Shown here in pieces: positions 26,974-35,781 of a stretch of 64,000 nt of DNA; positions within the stretch are counted from its first letter, which is position 1, and the number at the start of each line of letters is the position of its first letter. The notes under the pieces were generated by a model. It was not told the origin of the DNA. It worked only from the letters and a program-made list of their open reading frames with translations, and made no database searches. The stretch is from an uncultured Eubacteriales bacterium (lineage in GTDB: Bacteria > Bacillota > Clostridia > Oscillospirales > Butyricicoccaceae): contig CAKRRK010000001.1 of assembly GCA_934395135.1 (NCBI GenBank), forward strand, positions 1 to 64,000. Direction: 5' to 3'. The position numbers and the translations under genes are program-made.

Positions 26974-28338
26974 CTAAGAAAGGAAAATATACTTCAGAAT
27001 AAACAGCACGGTCAGAATATACATCAGAACACTGATCTTCTTTTCCTTGGCCTTGCCGGTGAACAGGTTAATCAGCGTCCAGGAAATCACACCGATGGCG
27101 ATCCCTTCCGAGATACTGTATGCAAGAGGCATCGCAATGATTGCAAGGAAACATGGAATGGCGTCTGTCATATCCGTCAGATCAATCTTTGTAATGGAGC
27201 CCAGCATATAGAACCCTACTACGATCAGAGCCGGCGCCGTTGCAAAGGATGGGATCGCCAGGAAAATCGGCGAGAAAATGCAGGCCAGGAGAAACAGCAC
27301 GCCGGTTGTCAGCGCGGTAAGTCCTGTTCTGCCGCCTTCCGAAACGCCAGATGCGCTTTCTACATAGGTCGTGGTGGTGGAAGTACCAAGAACCGCACCA
27401 AAGCTCGTCGCAACAGCATCTGCCATCAAAGCACCCTTGATTCTCGGGAGTCTGCCGTTTTTGTCCAGCATATCCGCTTTGGACGCACAGCCGATGAGAG
27501 TGCCCAGCGTATCAAACACATCCACAAACAAAAACGCAAAAACAACGGTGATAAAGTCCAGAATATCCACTGTACCATAACTTGCAGTGTTAAACACCTG
27601 GCCAAATGTGTCGCCCAGAGATGTAAAATCAAAGCTTACAACGCCGGCAGGGAATGTAGAATACATCCCAACGTCCGGGTTTGGCACATAAATACCAACT
27701 ACTTCAAAAATCATACCCAGCACCCAAGTCGCCAGAATGCCGAAGAAAATACCGCCTTTTATCCGTTTGATCAAAAGCATCGCGGTAATAATAACGCCAA
27801 TCAACGCCAAAATCGCGCCAACGCTTGCCGCCCCGTCGTGGAAACGCTGGTACGTCACCAGGGTGGCATCATCGTTGACCACAAGCTTTGCATTCTGCAA
27901 GCCGATGAACGCAATGAACAAACCGATGCCGACGCTTACCGCCGCTTTCAGGGACAGGGGAATGGCGTTAAAAATGGCTTCCCGCACGTTGGTCAGGGAA
28001 AGCGCAATGAAAATCAGGCCTTCCACAAATACCGCAAGCAAAGCGATCTGCCAGGAATATCCCATTCCAATGACGACCGTATAGGCAAAGTATGCGTTGA
28101 GTCCCATACCAGGCGCCAAGGCGAACGGATAATTTGCAAACAGAGCCATCAGCGCTGTGCCGACAAACGAAGCAAGGGCGGTTGCCAGCAGCACCGCATT
28201 TGCATTCATCCCAGCGGCAGAAAGAATGCTGGGATTCACAGCCAGGATATATGCCATTGTCATAAAGGTTGTGATACCGGCAAGGATTTCTGTTTTCAGC
28301 GTGGTTCCGTTTTCCTTGAGCTTGAAAAACTTTTCCAT
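26974..28338 (-). CDS. NCS2-family purine permease (PbuG/PbuO type)
   Basis: 454-residue membrane transporter with about 12-14 hydrophobic segments. AzgA/PbuG-type features: KTEILAGITTFMTMAYILAVNP at the N-terminus, ASFVGTALMALFANYPFALAPGMGLNAYFAY, FVDVFDTLGTLIG, and TTTYVESASGVSEGGRTGLTAL. Expected to import adenine, guanine or hypoxanthine by proton symport. The start at 28338 (MEKFFKLKENG) has GGAGGAGG upstream; a longer in-frame start lies before that site. No purine riboswitch could be recognised in the 140-base leader. Confidence 0.93.
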   Translation of the reverse strand: MEKFFKLKENGTTLKTEILAGITTFMTMAYILAVNPSILSAAGMNANAVLLATALASFVGTALMALFANYPFALAPGMGLNAYFAYTVVIGMGYSWQIALLAVFVEGLIFIALSLTNVREAIFNAIPLSLKAAVSVGIGLFIAFIGLQNAKLVVNDDATLVTYQRFHDGAASVGAILALIGVIITAMLLIKRIKGGIFFGILATWVLGMIFEVVGIYVPNPDVGMYSTFPAGVVSFDFTSLGDTFGQVFNTASYGTVDILDFITVVFAFLFVDVFDTLGTLIGCASKADMLDKNGRLPRIKGALMADAVATSFGAVLGTSTTTTYVESASGVSEGGRTGLTALTTGVLFLLACIFSPIFLAIPSFATAPALIVVGFYMLGSITKIDLTDMTDAIPCFLAIIAMPLAYSISEGIAIGVISWTLINLFTGKAKEKKISVLMYILTVLFILKYIFLS

Positions 28339-28480
28339 AGTTCGAAATGCCTCCTCCAAAAAATTTGTTTCCCAAAACAAAAATATATTTAGATATTAAC
28401 AGATTATTAACAATTTTTCAACAGTATCTTCTATATTTTGGAAAAAAGTTTTTCAGAATTTGGTATTTCCCACAAAATCG

Positions 28481-29257
28481 CTACTTTTTTTGCAGTTTCC
28501 AGCGGTCATAAATGATTTTCAGGCCTTCCAGGGTAAGGCCGCTGTCCACCGCGTCGATCAAATTGCAGTATTCCGCCATCATTCGACCCATGCCGCCGGT
28601 AGCAATAACCTTTACATCCCCTTGCATTTCTTCCTTCATTTCCCGTACAATTTCCCGCAGCGCGCCCACATAACCGCGCACCGCGCCGGATTGCATGCTT
28701 TCCACGGTATTTTTCCCAATCGCCCGGTCCGGCCGTACAATATCGATTCTGGGCAGTTTTGCCGCTTTCATAAACAGTGCTTCCATCGCCACTTTAATTC
28801 CCGGAAAAATCGCGCCGCCCAAGTATTCTCCCTGTCCGCCGATAGCGTCAAACGTGGTGGCAGTGCCAATATCGACAATAATCAGGGGCTTACCATACTT
28901 TTCCACGGCGGAAACCGCATTCACCAGACGGTCGATCCCTACTTCCTTTGGATTGTCGTAGGCGTTGACAATCCCCACATCCATATCCTCTCCCACGATC
29001 AACGGCGCAGAACCGATAAATTTTTTGATGGCGTTGGTCAGGGTATACATCACCGGCGGAACTACCGTGGCAATCACCACATCGTCCGTATCCTCCGGAT
29101 TTATTTTTAAAAATTGATAATGCTGGTAAATTTCCATTCCCAGCTCGTCCGATGTTCGCTCCGCATTCGTGGATATCCGGAAAGATCCCCGCAGCGCGCT
29201 GCCCTCAAAAATCCCAAACACCATGTTCGTATTGCCCACATCGATCGTCAGTAACAT
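28481..29257 (-). CDS. coaX: Type III pantothenate kinase
   Basis: First step of coenzyme A synthesis, ATP-dependent phosphorylation of pantothenate. 258 residues. ASKHA-fold motifs: TIDVGNTNMVFGIFEG at the N-terminus, DRLVNAVSAVEKYG, DIGTATTFDAIGGQGEYLGGAI, and IATGGMGRMMAE. It starts 22 bases after the yfcE stop, in the same direction. The ribosome binding site is weak (GGATG). Confidence 0.95.
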   Translation of the reverse strand: MLLTIDVGNTNMVFGIFEGSALRGSFRISTNAERTSDELGMEIYQHYQFLKINPEDTDDVVIATVVPPVMYTLTNAIKKFIGSAPLIVGEDMDVGIVNAYDNPKEVGIDRLVNAVSAVEKYGKPLIIVDIGTATTFDAIGGQGEYLGGAIFPGIKVAMEALFMKAAKLPRIDIVRPDRAIGKNTVESMQSGAVRGYVGALREIVREMKEEMQGDVKVIATGGMGRMMAEYCNLIDAVDSGLTLEGLKIIYDRWKLQKK

Positions 29258-29279
29258 AATTTACACATCCATTCTATAC

Positions 29280-29750
29280 TTATAAATAGACCAGTTGGTT
29301 CTGGCAGTGCCCGGCAAAAATTTCCATCCGCACATAGGACGGCCTGCCGTTTCTCGGCAGCGAAATGCTGCCGGGGTTTATGATGGTGATGCCGTTTTTT
29401 ACATGCAGATCCGGCGTATGGGTATGCCCATACAGCGCCGCGGCGCAGCCCGCCCGCAAAGCGCTGCCATAAACGCCGTCTGCAGAACGCCGAACGTTCA
29501 TTGTATGGCCATGGCACAGAAACATACGCATCCGTTCCAGTTCAATCACCTGCTGATCCGGTGCGGTAAAGGAAAAATCGTTGTTTCCCGCCACATTATA
29601 AACCGCAAGTTCCGGATATGCCAGCCGTATTTCATCCGCATCCCCGGTATTGTCCCCCAAATGCAGCACTGCCTGGGGAGTTTCTGTCTCAATGGCAAAA
29701 AACATTTCTGCCGTCCGTCTGTGCGAATCGGAAAACACCAGCACTTTCAC
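29280..29750 (-). CDS. YfcE/MJ0936-family phosphodiesterase
   Basis: 156-residue metallophosphoesterase. Motifs FSDSHRR, LHLGDNTGD, VAGNNDF, CHGHT and YGHTHTP supply the two-metal site. Family members hydrolyse phosphodiesters in vitro; the natural substrate is unknown. The GTG at 29748-29750 is chosen because it places VKVLVFSDSH at the N-terminus as in homologs, with GGGGTGG upstream. The frame is open to 29924 but that part has no family match and overlaps the promoter. Cotranscribed with coaX. Confidence 0.9.
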   Translation of the reverse strand: MKVLVFSDSHRRTAEMFFAIETETPQAVLHLGDNTGDADEIRLAYPELAVYNVAGNNDFSFTAPDQQVIELERMRMFLCHGHTMNVRRSADGVYGSALRAGCAAALYGHTHTPDLHVKNGITIINPGSISLPRNGRPSYVRMEIFAGHCQNQLVYL

Positions 29751-29838
29751 TGCAACCACCCCGTCATCCTGCAAATTTTGTCTGACACAAGCCCGCCGCT
29801 GCCATAGGCGGCCTTTTGGGCCGTTCCAAACCGCGTTC

Positions 29839-29868
29839 ATTATACCATGCCCTGCAAAAAAACTGCAA
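29839..29868 (-). promoter_or_regulatory. Promoter of yfcE-coaX
   Basis: Minus-strand TTGCAG (29863-29868), 18-base spacer, perfect TATAAT (29839-29844). Confidence 0.6.
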
Positions 29869-29936
29869 TGCATTGGAACAAATTTATCCTTCCCGCATAG
29901 GATGTATTGTGGTATACCAAGCAAAGGAGAATGCCT

Positions 29937-30221
29937 ATGTCAATTCATGATTACAAAAAACTGGCGGAAGACTACATGCAAACAACCAAAGATTCCAAAA
30001 CAAAACAATCCCTTTCCAATCTGATGGACGCCATGGACACCGACGAAGGCCGGGCAATGGCCGAATATCTTGTAAACAACTTCGGCGGCAGCATCGACTC
30101 TGCCATTGCCGCCGCGCAAAAAGGCAACCTGTTCGCCGCCAAAAAGGAACTGGCAAAAATCATGTCCACCAGCGAAGGTGCAAAAATCGCGGAGCAAATT
30201 CTTGGCGTCCTCGGAAAATAA
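29937..30221 (+). CDS. Small helical protein of unknown function (cassette gene 1)
   Basis: 94 residues, no signal peptide or membrane segment, predicted mainly helical and Ala/Lys-rich (YKKLAEDYMQTTKDSK, then AKKELAKIMSTSEGAKIAEQILG). ATG at 29937 is preferred over 29931 because AAAGGAGA (29923-29930) is then better spaced. Followed after 16 bases by the next gene. I do not recognise a family. The three genes 29937-31059 look like one transcription unit ending in a shared terminator. Confidence 0.75.
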   Translation: MSIHDYKKLAEDYMQTTKDSKTKQSLSNLMDAMDTDEGRAMAEYLVNNFGGSIDSAIAAAQKGNLFAAKKELAKIMSTSEGAKIAEQILGVLGK

Positions 30222-30237
30222 AGGAGGGAGGTCTGAA

Positions 30238-30786
30238 ATGAACCAGGATTTTTTATCCGATATCCTGTCCGATCCGGAAAAGCTGAATAAAATCCTTTCT
30301 GCCGCCACCTCTCTGCTGGGCGGTTCCGGAGCTGCCCAGCCGGAATCTCCGGCGGCTTCCGTGCCGCCGACGCAGGCTATGCCGGACGCTTCCCCTCCAT
30401 CTGATCCTCTGGTTTCCCCGCCGGCTGTTGAGCCCTCCTTTTCCCGCCCTGTTTTTTCGGAACGCCCGGAAACGCCATCTGCGCAAAAAAATCGGGGTTC
30501 TCCGGCGGTCGGCGAAAATCCGTTTGCTGGGGCGGAACTACCGGATTATGGGGCAGGGCTTTTCAAAAATGCCCTGCCTGTGATTTCCGCCATCAACGCC
30601 AGCGGAAAAAATGCGGTCAGCCGGGAAAAAATGAATCTGCTGTCCTCCATTAAGCCGTTTGTCGGTCCCCAGATTTCTTCCGAAATTGACCATGCCGTCC
30701 GGCTGGTCAGCATTGCCAAAATGGCAAAAGCCGCTCTCAAGCAGCTGGGGGAACAGCAGACCTCTTATGGTCCCGACGAAATTTAG
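30238..30786 (+). CDS. Unknown protein with Pro/Ser-rich linker (cassette gene 2)
   Basis: 182 residues. N-terminal helix MNQDFLSDILSDPEKLNKIL, then a low-complexity Pro/Ser/Ala/Glu linker (about 30-100). The C-terminal helical block NLLSSIKPFVGPQISSEID is followed by AVRLVSIAKMAKAALKQLG. Similar LL..lkPfl...id.ai.l..iak blocks occur in unannotated Clostridia proteins as I remember them, but no function is known. Start with GGAGGGAGG upstream. The frame is open further upstream inside gene 1, without support. Confidence 0.75.
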   Translation: MNQDFLSDILSDPEKLNKILSAATSLLGGSGAAQPESPAASVPPTQAMPDASPPSDPLVSPPAVEPSFSRPVFSERPETPSAQKNRGSPAVGENPFAGAELPDYGAGLFKNALPVISAINASGKNAVSREKMNLLSSIKPFVGPQISSEIDHAVRLVSIAKMAKAALKQLGEQQTSYGPDEI

Positions 30787-30801
30787 CGAGGTGTTCGTTT
30801 T

Positions 30802-31059
30802 ATGTACAACAAATATCTTGGCAGCGTGCAGGAAGCGCCGGTTTTCGCCCGTTCCGGCGGCGCCGTCCACAAAGGGGAAGAATCCTCTGTTTTTTCTTCC
30901 CTTGCGTCCCTTATGGGCGGCAAACTCAAAAAAAAGCGGCAGTTCACCAGCGAAAGCCTCATTGCCATCGCGGTGATTTTCTTTATTCTGTTCGATTCGG
31001 ATGAATATGATACCGATCTTCTTGTGATTCTCGGCATCCTGTTTTTCCTGGGGATATGA
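30802..31059 (+). CDS. Small membrane protein of unknown function (cassette gene 3)
   Basis: 85 residues. A basic centre (GGKLKKKRQF) is followed by two hydrophobic C-terminal stretches, LIAIAVIFFILF and LLVILGILFFLGI, separated by an acidic turn DSDEYDTD. This looks like a helical hairpin in the membrane. Start ATG with AGCGAGG upstream, 15 bases after the previous stop. The function is unknown. A terminator follows 13 bases after the stop. Confidence 0.7.
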   Translation: MYNKYLGSVQEAPVFARSGGAVHKGEESSVFSSLASLMGGKLKKKRQFTSESLIAIAVIFFILFDSDEYDTDLLVILGILFFLGI

Positions 31060-31071
31060 TGCTGGTACATA

Positions 31072-31104
31072 AAAAGGCATCTGATGCATGATCAGATGCC
31101 TTTT
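31072..31104. terminator. Bidirectional terminator between the cassette and rsmA
   Basis: 14-bp perfect stem AAAAGGCATCTGAT/ATCAGATGCCTTTT with 5-base loop. It overlaps the last codons of rsmA. Confidence 0.9.
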
Positions 31105-31979
31105 CCATCATGTTTTTCAGCCTGCTCTATGGTGATTGCATTGGCTAAGCGGATAAAGTCTTCTATGGAAAGCTTTTCCCCCCGAATATTGGGCGGAAAG
31201 CCGCAGGAAACGATAATCTTCTGTATGGTTTCCTTTGTAAGCGCCCCTGCATAACCGGACAGCAGCGCGTTGGCAAGGGTCTTGCGCCGCTGCTGGAACG
31301 CGCTGCGCACGGTTTTAAAAAAACAAGCTTCCTCCAAAAGATCCTTTCGTTCGCGGTTCCTTGGTATAATGGAAATCACAGCAGAGTCCACTTTGGGCTG
31401 GGGAATAAAACAATCCCGCGGCACTTCAAACAGGATCTCTGTTTCCGCATAAAAATTTACAAAAACTGTAAACGCGCTATACTCCGCGCTGCCGCTGCTG
31501 GCACAAATTCGTTTTGCCACCTCTTTCTGCACCATAACCGTAATCGCCGCAAAGCAGCCGCTCTGCAACAGAGCGGCAATGGCCTCCGTCGTAATATAAT
31601 ACGGCAAATTGGCGCAGGCATAAACCATCTGTCCCGGGAATTTTTCCCGGCACAAAGCCTTTAAATCTGTTTTGAGTACGTCGCCATACACAACTTCTGC
31701 ATTGCCGGCACTCTGCAGGGTTTCGGAAAGCACTGGAAAAAGCGCCCGGTCAATTTCAATGGAAACCACCTTACCGCAAACGCCGGAAAGCTCCGCCGTC
31801 AGGCAGCCGATACCAGGGCCGACTTCCAGCACACCGTCCGCAGGTCCCGCCCCGCAGCACTGGGCAATGCGTTTCGGCACCCAGGAGGCTGTCAGAAAAT
31901 TCTGACCCAGCGACTTGGAAAAGCGGAACCCATGCTTTGCCAGCAGCCGCCGGATTGTGTCTATGTTACAAAGATCCAT
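31092..31979 (-). CDS. rsmA: 16S rRNA dimethyladenosine transferase RsmA (KsgA)
   Basis: Dimethylates two adjacent adenines near the 3' end of 16S rRNA. 295 residues: SKSLGQNFLTASWVPKRI, SAM motif VLEVGPGIGCLT, SIEIDRALFP, and catalytic ACANLPYYITTE (NLPY). ATG at 31979 (MDLCNIDTI) with AAAGGGG upstream; a longer in-frame extension has no family match. Susceptibility to kasugamycin normally depends on this methylation. Confidence 0.95.
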   Translation of the reverse strand: MDLCNIDTIRRLLAKHGFRFSKSLGQNFLTASWVPKRIAQCCGAGPADGVLEVGPGIGCLTAELSGVCGKVVSIEIDRALFPVLSETLQSAGNAEVVYGDVLKTDLKALCREKFPGQMVYACANLPYYITTEAIAALLQSGCFAAITVMVQKEVAKRICASSGSAEYSAFTVFVNFYAETEILFEVPRDCFIPQPKVDSAVISIIPRNRERKDLLEEACFFKTVRSAFQQRRKTLANALLSGYAGALTKETIQKIIVSCGFPPNIRGEKLSIEDFIRLANAITIEQAEKHDGKGI

Positions 31980-32213
31980 TCTAAAACCCCTTTTTGGAAT
32001 ATCCCGCTTCCAGCCAAGCGGTTTTCTGCCTGTCGCAGCACGTTTTAAAACCAGCCCCGCCGCCTGGAAAAGCGTTGGGAGCGACGGTTGGCCTTTTTCC
32101 GGCAAATACCAGCCGGAGCGTTTTTATTATAGCACAAAGCCGCCGCGCTGCACAATCCCATTGTCGCCAGACAGCGCAAAACACACAAATTCTTATGCTT
32201 CCAATTGGCATAG

Positions 32214-32242
32214 TTGACAAAAAAAATTGCCGTGGTAAGATA
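32214..32242 (+). promoter_or_regulatory. Promoter of the patatin-like gene
   Basis: Perfect TTGACA (32214-32219) with TAAGAT (32236-32241) at 16 or AAGATA at 17 bases. Confidence 0.55.
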
Positions 32243-32279
32243 GAAAAAGAAAGGATTGTTTGGCAAGGGGGTTTTTTTG

Positions 32280-33137
32280 TTGAAGTGCGGCATTGTTGTG
32301 GAAGGCGGCGGCATGAAAAGCGCGTACAGCGCCGGAATTCTGGATTATCTGTTGGATGAGAAGATAACGTTTGATTACTGCATCGGCGTGTCAGCCGGAG
32401 CTGCCAATCTGGCCTCTTTCCTCGGCGGCCAGCGGGAACGCAACCTGCGGTTTTATGTAATTCACAGCAAGGATCCCCGCTATCTGGGCGTGCGCAATCT
32501 TCTGACGCATGGATCGATGTTCAATCTGTCGTTTATCTATCAGACGATGACAAACTCCACCGGCGCAGACCCGCTGAATTATCCGGCCCTTCGGGACAAC
32601 CCTGCGGAATACTATGTGGTTGCCACAGACGCCCATACCGGCAAGCCAGTGTATTTTGATAAATCTTACTTCCGGCAGGATGACTACCGGGCGCTGATGT
32701 CTTCCTGTGCAATCCCCGCATTCTGCCGCCCAATTTCCTTTCGGGGCGGCCTGTATTTTGACGGCGGCGCATCGGACTCCATCCCGGTCAAACGGGCGCT
32801 GGCGGATGGCTGCGACAGATTGCTCATCCTGCTGTCAAAACCCCGGGGATATGTCAAACAGCCGGAAAAAGGCCGGCCAGCCTATACGATTCTCCTGCGA
32901 AAGTACCCCGCTATGATACGGCTTTTAAACAACCGGCATATGGAATATCAGAAACAGCTGCAATTCGCCTGCGACCTGGAAGCCCGGGGAAAAGCGGTTA
33001 TCCTTGCCCCCTCGAAACCGATGCCTGCCACCACCTTTTCCAAGGACCCCGCTATGCTGCAATCCCTCTATGATCTGGGGTATGAGGACGGCAGACGGGA
33101 ACTTCCCCGCTGGCTTTCTATGATTGGGCAGGCATAG
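32280..33137 (+). CDS. Patatin-like phospholipase/acyl hydrolase
   Basis: 285 residues, YjjU/YchK-type patatin family. The oxyanion motif VVEGGGMKSAYSAG is at the N-terminus, the nucleophile serine in GVSAGAAN, and the catalytic Asp in YFDGGASDSIPV. These make a Ser-Asp dyad hydrolase, likely acting on membrane lipids; the actual substrate is unknown. The start is TTG at 32280, about ten bases after GGGGG; an in-frame TTG at 32256 lies before that site. No signal peptide. Monocistronic, with a good promoter. Confidence 0.88.
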   Translation: MKCGIVVEGGGMKSAYSAGILDYLLDEKITFDYCIGVSAGAANLASFLGGQRERNLRFYVIHSKDPRYLGVRNLLTHGSMFNLSFIYQTMTNSTGADPLNYPALRDNPAEYYVVATDAHTGKPVYFDKSYFRQDDYRALMSSCAIPAFCRPISFRGGLYFDGGASDSIPVKRALADGCDRLLILLSKPRGYVKQPEKGRPAYTILLRKYPAMIRLLNNRHMEYQKQLQFACDLEARGKAVILAPSKPMPATTFSKDPAMLQSLYDLGYEDGRRELPRWLSMIGQA

Positions 33138-33263
33138 CCGCGAAAACAGCATATCCCAAGGAAACCGCGGCAGACCATGGCGCGCGGCGGCGTTCCTTTC
33201 TCCCTACCGTCAGAAACAAGCGCAGATCGAATCTCCCCGGAGGAGAGCCGGTCTGCGCTTTCT

Positions 33264-34214
33264 TTATGGTTTGGGCAAAACTTCCAAGGTTTTGCTGCGG
33301 AACCGATAGCGAACAACCGCTTCGTCTACCGTTTCGCCGCCGTCATACGCCAGAGACGCGTCAAAAACAAGGGTATCCTTCTCCTCCCAGCGAAGATTCT
33401 GGGCACCGGAATAGTTCTCATGATCAATACGCTGCCATACCGTATTCCCAGTTTGTGTGCCATGCATCACCCTGGCGCTGTCCATCAGTTCCGGACTAAT
33501 CATCCCATTTGGAATATCCAAAATCGTCACATATTCGCTTTTGTTGGATCTGGTGCGCACCGCAAGCAGGCCGCTGTCCGGCGATGGCAGCAGTTCCGCA
33601 ATGTACATGGAAGGCGCATCAAAAGTAAAATATTTTTCCAGCCTTCCGTCTGCAATGCGCCAGATATCCCGGTCGCTTCCATAATCGGAATATTCATAAA
33701 ACAACACGAATACTCTGCTGCCGTCCTGCAGCCGGCACAACCGGTCGCTTTGGAAGGTTTCGGTTAGAATATCCAGGGAAAATTCTGCGGCTTGGGCAAT
33801 TTTTTTATTTTCATCCTTTAAAAACGGCGTTATTTTGGCAATCGCCTTTTGCCGCAAAGCATCGTCGTTATAGCATTCTACCAAGCGGTTAATGGCCACA
33901 TACCGGCAGGACAGATCCTCCCCTTCCAACGCGTCGAAAAACCGGTCCGCCTGGAATGTTTCGTCTCGTTCCCAGTCCAGCTCCATCATTTGCGGCGTGA
34001 GATACCGGATATAAAGTTCTGCCTCCGTCTGCTTTACGCCGGAAACCGCCCACACGGTAATGGACGCGCAAATCAACAGGCACAGCACTGCCGCCAGCAT
34101 TGCCATACGTGCCATCGGACGCCGCCTTCCGGCGTTTCTCCCGGCATTCGCCGCAGCCTCTATCAAGTCGTCGTCAATGCCCCCTACTTCCCGAAACAAC
34201 TCCTTTTGGTTCAT
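33264..34214 (-). CDS. Putative membrane anti-sigma factor with extracytoplasmic domain
   Basis: 316 residues. A short cytoplasmic N-terminus (MNQKELFREVGGIDDDLIEAA) precedes one membrane segment (about 34-57) and a large outside domain. That domain has a helical repeat-like part (about 95-150, YVAINRLVECYNDD...) and a beta-rich part with recurring short sheets (FVLFYEYSDYG, YIAELLPSPDSGLLAVRTRS). Its ATG overlaps the stop of the ECF sigma gene as ATGA. That coupling and the topology suggest an anti-sigma factor for that sigma; no ZAS/RskA motif is seen, so this is inference from context. The start is chosen from the overlap and AGGGGATTG upstream. Confidence 0.7.
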   Translation of the reverse strand: MNQKELFREVGGIDDDLIEAAANAGRNAGRRRPMARMAMLAAVLCLLICASITVWAVSGVKQTEAELYIRYLTPQMMELDWERDETFQADRFFDALEGEDLSCRYVAINRLVECYNDDALRQKAIAKITPFLKDENKKIAQAAEFSLDILTETFQSDRLCRLQDGSRVFVLFYEYSDYGSDRDIWRIADGRLEKYFTFDAPSMYIAELLPSPDSGLLAVRTRSNKSEYVTILDIPNGMISPELMDSARVMHGTQTGNTVWQRIDHENYSGAQNLRWEEKDTLVFDASLAYDGGETVDEAVVRYRFRSKTLEVLPKP

Positions 34215-34774
34215 AAGGCAATCCCCTCCTTTTGCAAATGTTTCCGCAGTTCCCGCCGCATCCGGTACAAAATCGATTTTATCCTGCTTTCCCCGGCGCC
34301 AAACCGTTCCGCAATCTCCGAAATCGTATCCGCATACCAATACCGGCGAAGAAATATGTTTCTGTCCGCCTCCTTTTTTCCCCGCAGATAAGCGCTGATG
34401 CTGTCCCGGATCAAACCGTCCTCCACCTGCTGCTGTGTGTCCTCCCGGGACTGGACGCATTCTCCCAGTTCCGACAAAATCAGGTCAAACTCTCCGTTGC
34501 GTTTTTTGGCATGAAGATAATCGTAACGGTCCAGCGCGATATTCCGGGCAATCCGCCCCACATATGCCCGCAGCCGTTCCGGTTTTTGCGGCGGTATGGT
34601 ATTCCACACGGCAAAGAACGTATCGCTGACGCATTCCTCCGCGTCGGAATAATTTCCCACAATGTGCAGCGCGATAGCGCCGCAATATGGTCCAAACTGA
34701 TTTCTCAGCGCTTCCACAGCCGTTTCCGATCGTGCAAACAGCAGCCGTATAATTTCCTGCTCTTCCAAACGCAT
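34211..34774 (-). CDS. ECF-type RNA polymerase sigma factor
   Basis: 187 residues. Region 2: YCGAIALHIVGNYSDAEECVSDTFFAVWNTI, then RAYVGRIARNIALDRY; region 4: YWYADTISEIAERFGAGESRIKSILYRMRRELRKHL. These are typical ECF sigma-70 features. ATG 34774 has GGAGAGG immediately upstream. Cotranscribed and translationally coupled with the downstream putative anti-sigma gene. Target promoters unknown. It probably responds to an envelope or external signal through that partner. Confidence 0.9.
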   Translation of the reverse strand: MRLEEQEIIRLLFARSETAVEALRNQFGPYCGAIALHIVGNYSDAEECVSDTFFAVWNTIPPQKPERLRAYVGRIARNIALDRYDYLHAKKRNGEFDLILSELGECVQSREDTQQQVEDGLIRDSISAYLRGKKEADRNIFLRRYWYADTISEIAERFGAGESRIKSILYRMRRELRKHLQKEGIAL

Positions 34775-34831
34775 CCTCTCCTTTCCCTTATATTGTCGGC
34801 AATTCTCTCCGTTTGGTTGCACCGTTTTTCT

Positions 34832-34863
34832 AAAAAACCAGGGGACAGATTTTCTGTCCCCTG
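34832..34863 (-). terminator. Terminator of ispD-ispF-thioesterase
   Basis: 11-bp perfect stem CAGGGGACAGA/TCTGTCCCCTG (34839-34849 with 34853-34863), 3-base loop, six T after it on the minus strand. Confidence 0.9.
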
Positions 34864-34869
34864 TTGGCG

Positions 34870-35298
34870 TTACTTTTTCTTTTTCTCCGCATAACATGCA
34901 AAAATCTTATGCAGCTCCGGATATTTTCTTTGTAATTTTAAGATGGTTCCATCCTCTCCCAAAAAACAGTGCCGGCTTTTCCCCACTGCCCGGATTTGTC
35001 CGGTTTCCGCGTCCCGCATGATATAGGCCGCTTCCAGGCGCACTCCGTTATACGCGGTAATCTCCGTTTCGATGCAAACGGTCTCGCCGAACCTTGCCAT
35101 GGTTTTATGCTCGCACTGCGTCATCAGTACGGGCAGCATGATGCCCAGGCTCTCCAGTTTTTCATACGGCAGGCCGCACTGCGCAAGGTAGTCGATTCGC
35201 CCTTCCTCCATCCACCGGATATAATTGGAATGATGTACAATTCCCATTTTATCCGTTTCATAATACTGCACTTTATGCCGGTATACGTTCCGTTCCAT
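34870..35298 (-). CDS. Acyl-CoA thioesterase, YbgC/4-hydroxybenzoyl-CoA thioesterase type
   Basis: 142-residue hotdog-fold thioesterase. The motif YYETDKMGIVHHSNYIRWMEEGR carries the active-site Asp. It ends in a lysine run. It hydrolyses acyl-CoA or acyl-ACP thioesters; the chain preference is unknown. Starts 6 bases after the ispF stop; the last gene of the ispD-ispF operon. Confidence 0.88.
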   Translation of the reverse strand: MERNVYRHKVQYYETDKMGIVHHSNYIRWMEEGRIDYLAQCGLPYEKLESLGIMLPVLMTQCEHKTMARFGETVCIETEITAYNGVRLEAAYIMRDAETGQIRAVGKSRHCFLGEDGTILKLQRKYPELHKIFACYAEKKKK

Positions 35299-35304
35299 CC
35301 TTGC

Positions 35305-35781
35305 TTACTCTCCTTTTTCCAGCAGGCAGACGGCGCTGGCGGCAATGCCTTCGCCCGCGCCGGTAAACCCCAGCCCTTCCTCGGTAGTTGCTTTAATGTT
35401 GACGCAGTCAACATCACAGGAAAGCGCCCGGGCAATGTTTTGCCGCATCCGGTCAATATATGGCGCAATCTTAGGCCTTTGGGCAATGACCGTTGCGTCC
35501 AGGTTTCCCAAGCGGTATCCTTTTTTTCGCAGAAGTTCCGCCACCTTTTCCAACAGTTTCAGGCTGTCTGCGTCCTGATAGGCGGGATCGCTGTCTGGAA
35601 AATGCCGTCCGATGTCATACAGCGCCGCTGCTCCCAAAAGGGCGTCCATTACCGCATGAAGCAGCACATCTGCATCCGAATGCCCCAAAAGCCCCTTTTC
35701 AAACGGAATTTCCACGCCGCCCAGCCAAAATCGCCGGCCTTCTGTCAAACGGTGCACGTCATATCCCTGTCCGATACGCAT
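35305..35781 (-). CDS. ispF: 2-C-methyl-D-erythritol 2,4-cyclodiphosphate synthase
   Basis: MEP isoprenoid pathway. 158 residues: GQGYDVHRLTEGR (metal-binding Asp/His), GHSDADVLLHAVMDALLGA, and ATTEEGLGFTGAGEGIAA near the C-terminus. Start ATG with AACAGGGAGA upstream, inside the end of ispD (37-base overlap), so translation is coupled. Confidence 0.96.
   Translation of the reverse strand: MRIGQGYDVHRLTEGRRFWLGGVEIPFEKGLLGHSDADVLLHAVMDALLGAAALYDIGRHFPDSDPAYQDADSLKLLEKVAELLRKKGYRLGNLDATVIAQRPKIAPYIDRMRQNIARALSCDVDCVNIKATTEEGLGFTGAGEGIAASAVCLLEKGE

Noticed and set aside
26863..28392. Open frame of about 500 codons on the plus strand
   Set aside because: Antisense to the NCS2 permease; rich in His, Arg, Gln and Asn, a typical shadow.
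28339..28480. Purine riboswitch ahead of the NCS2 permease
   Set aside because: No three-way-junction core words found; AT-rich promoter-like DNA only.
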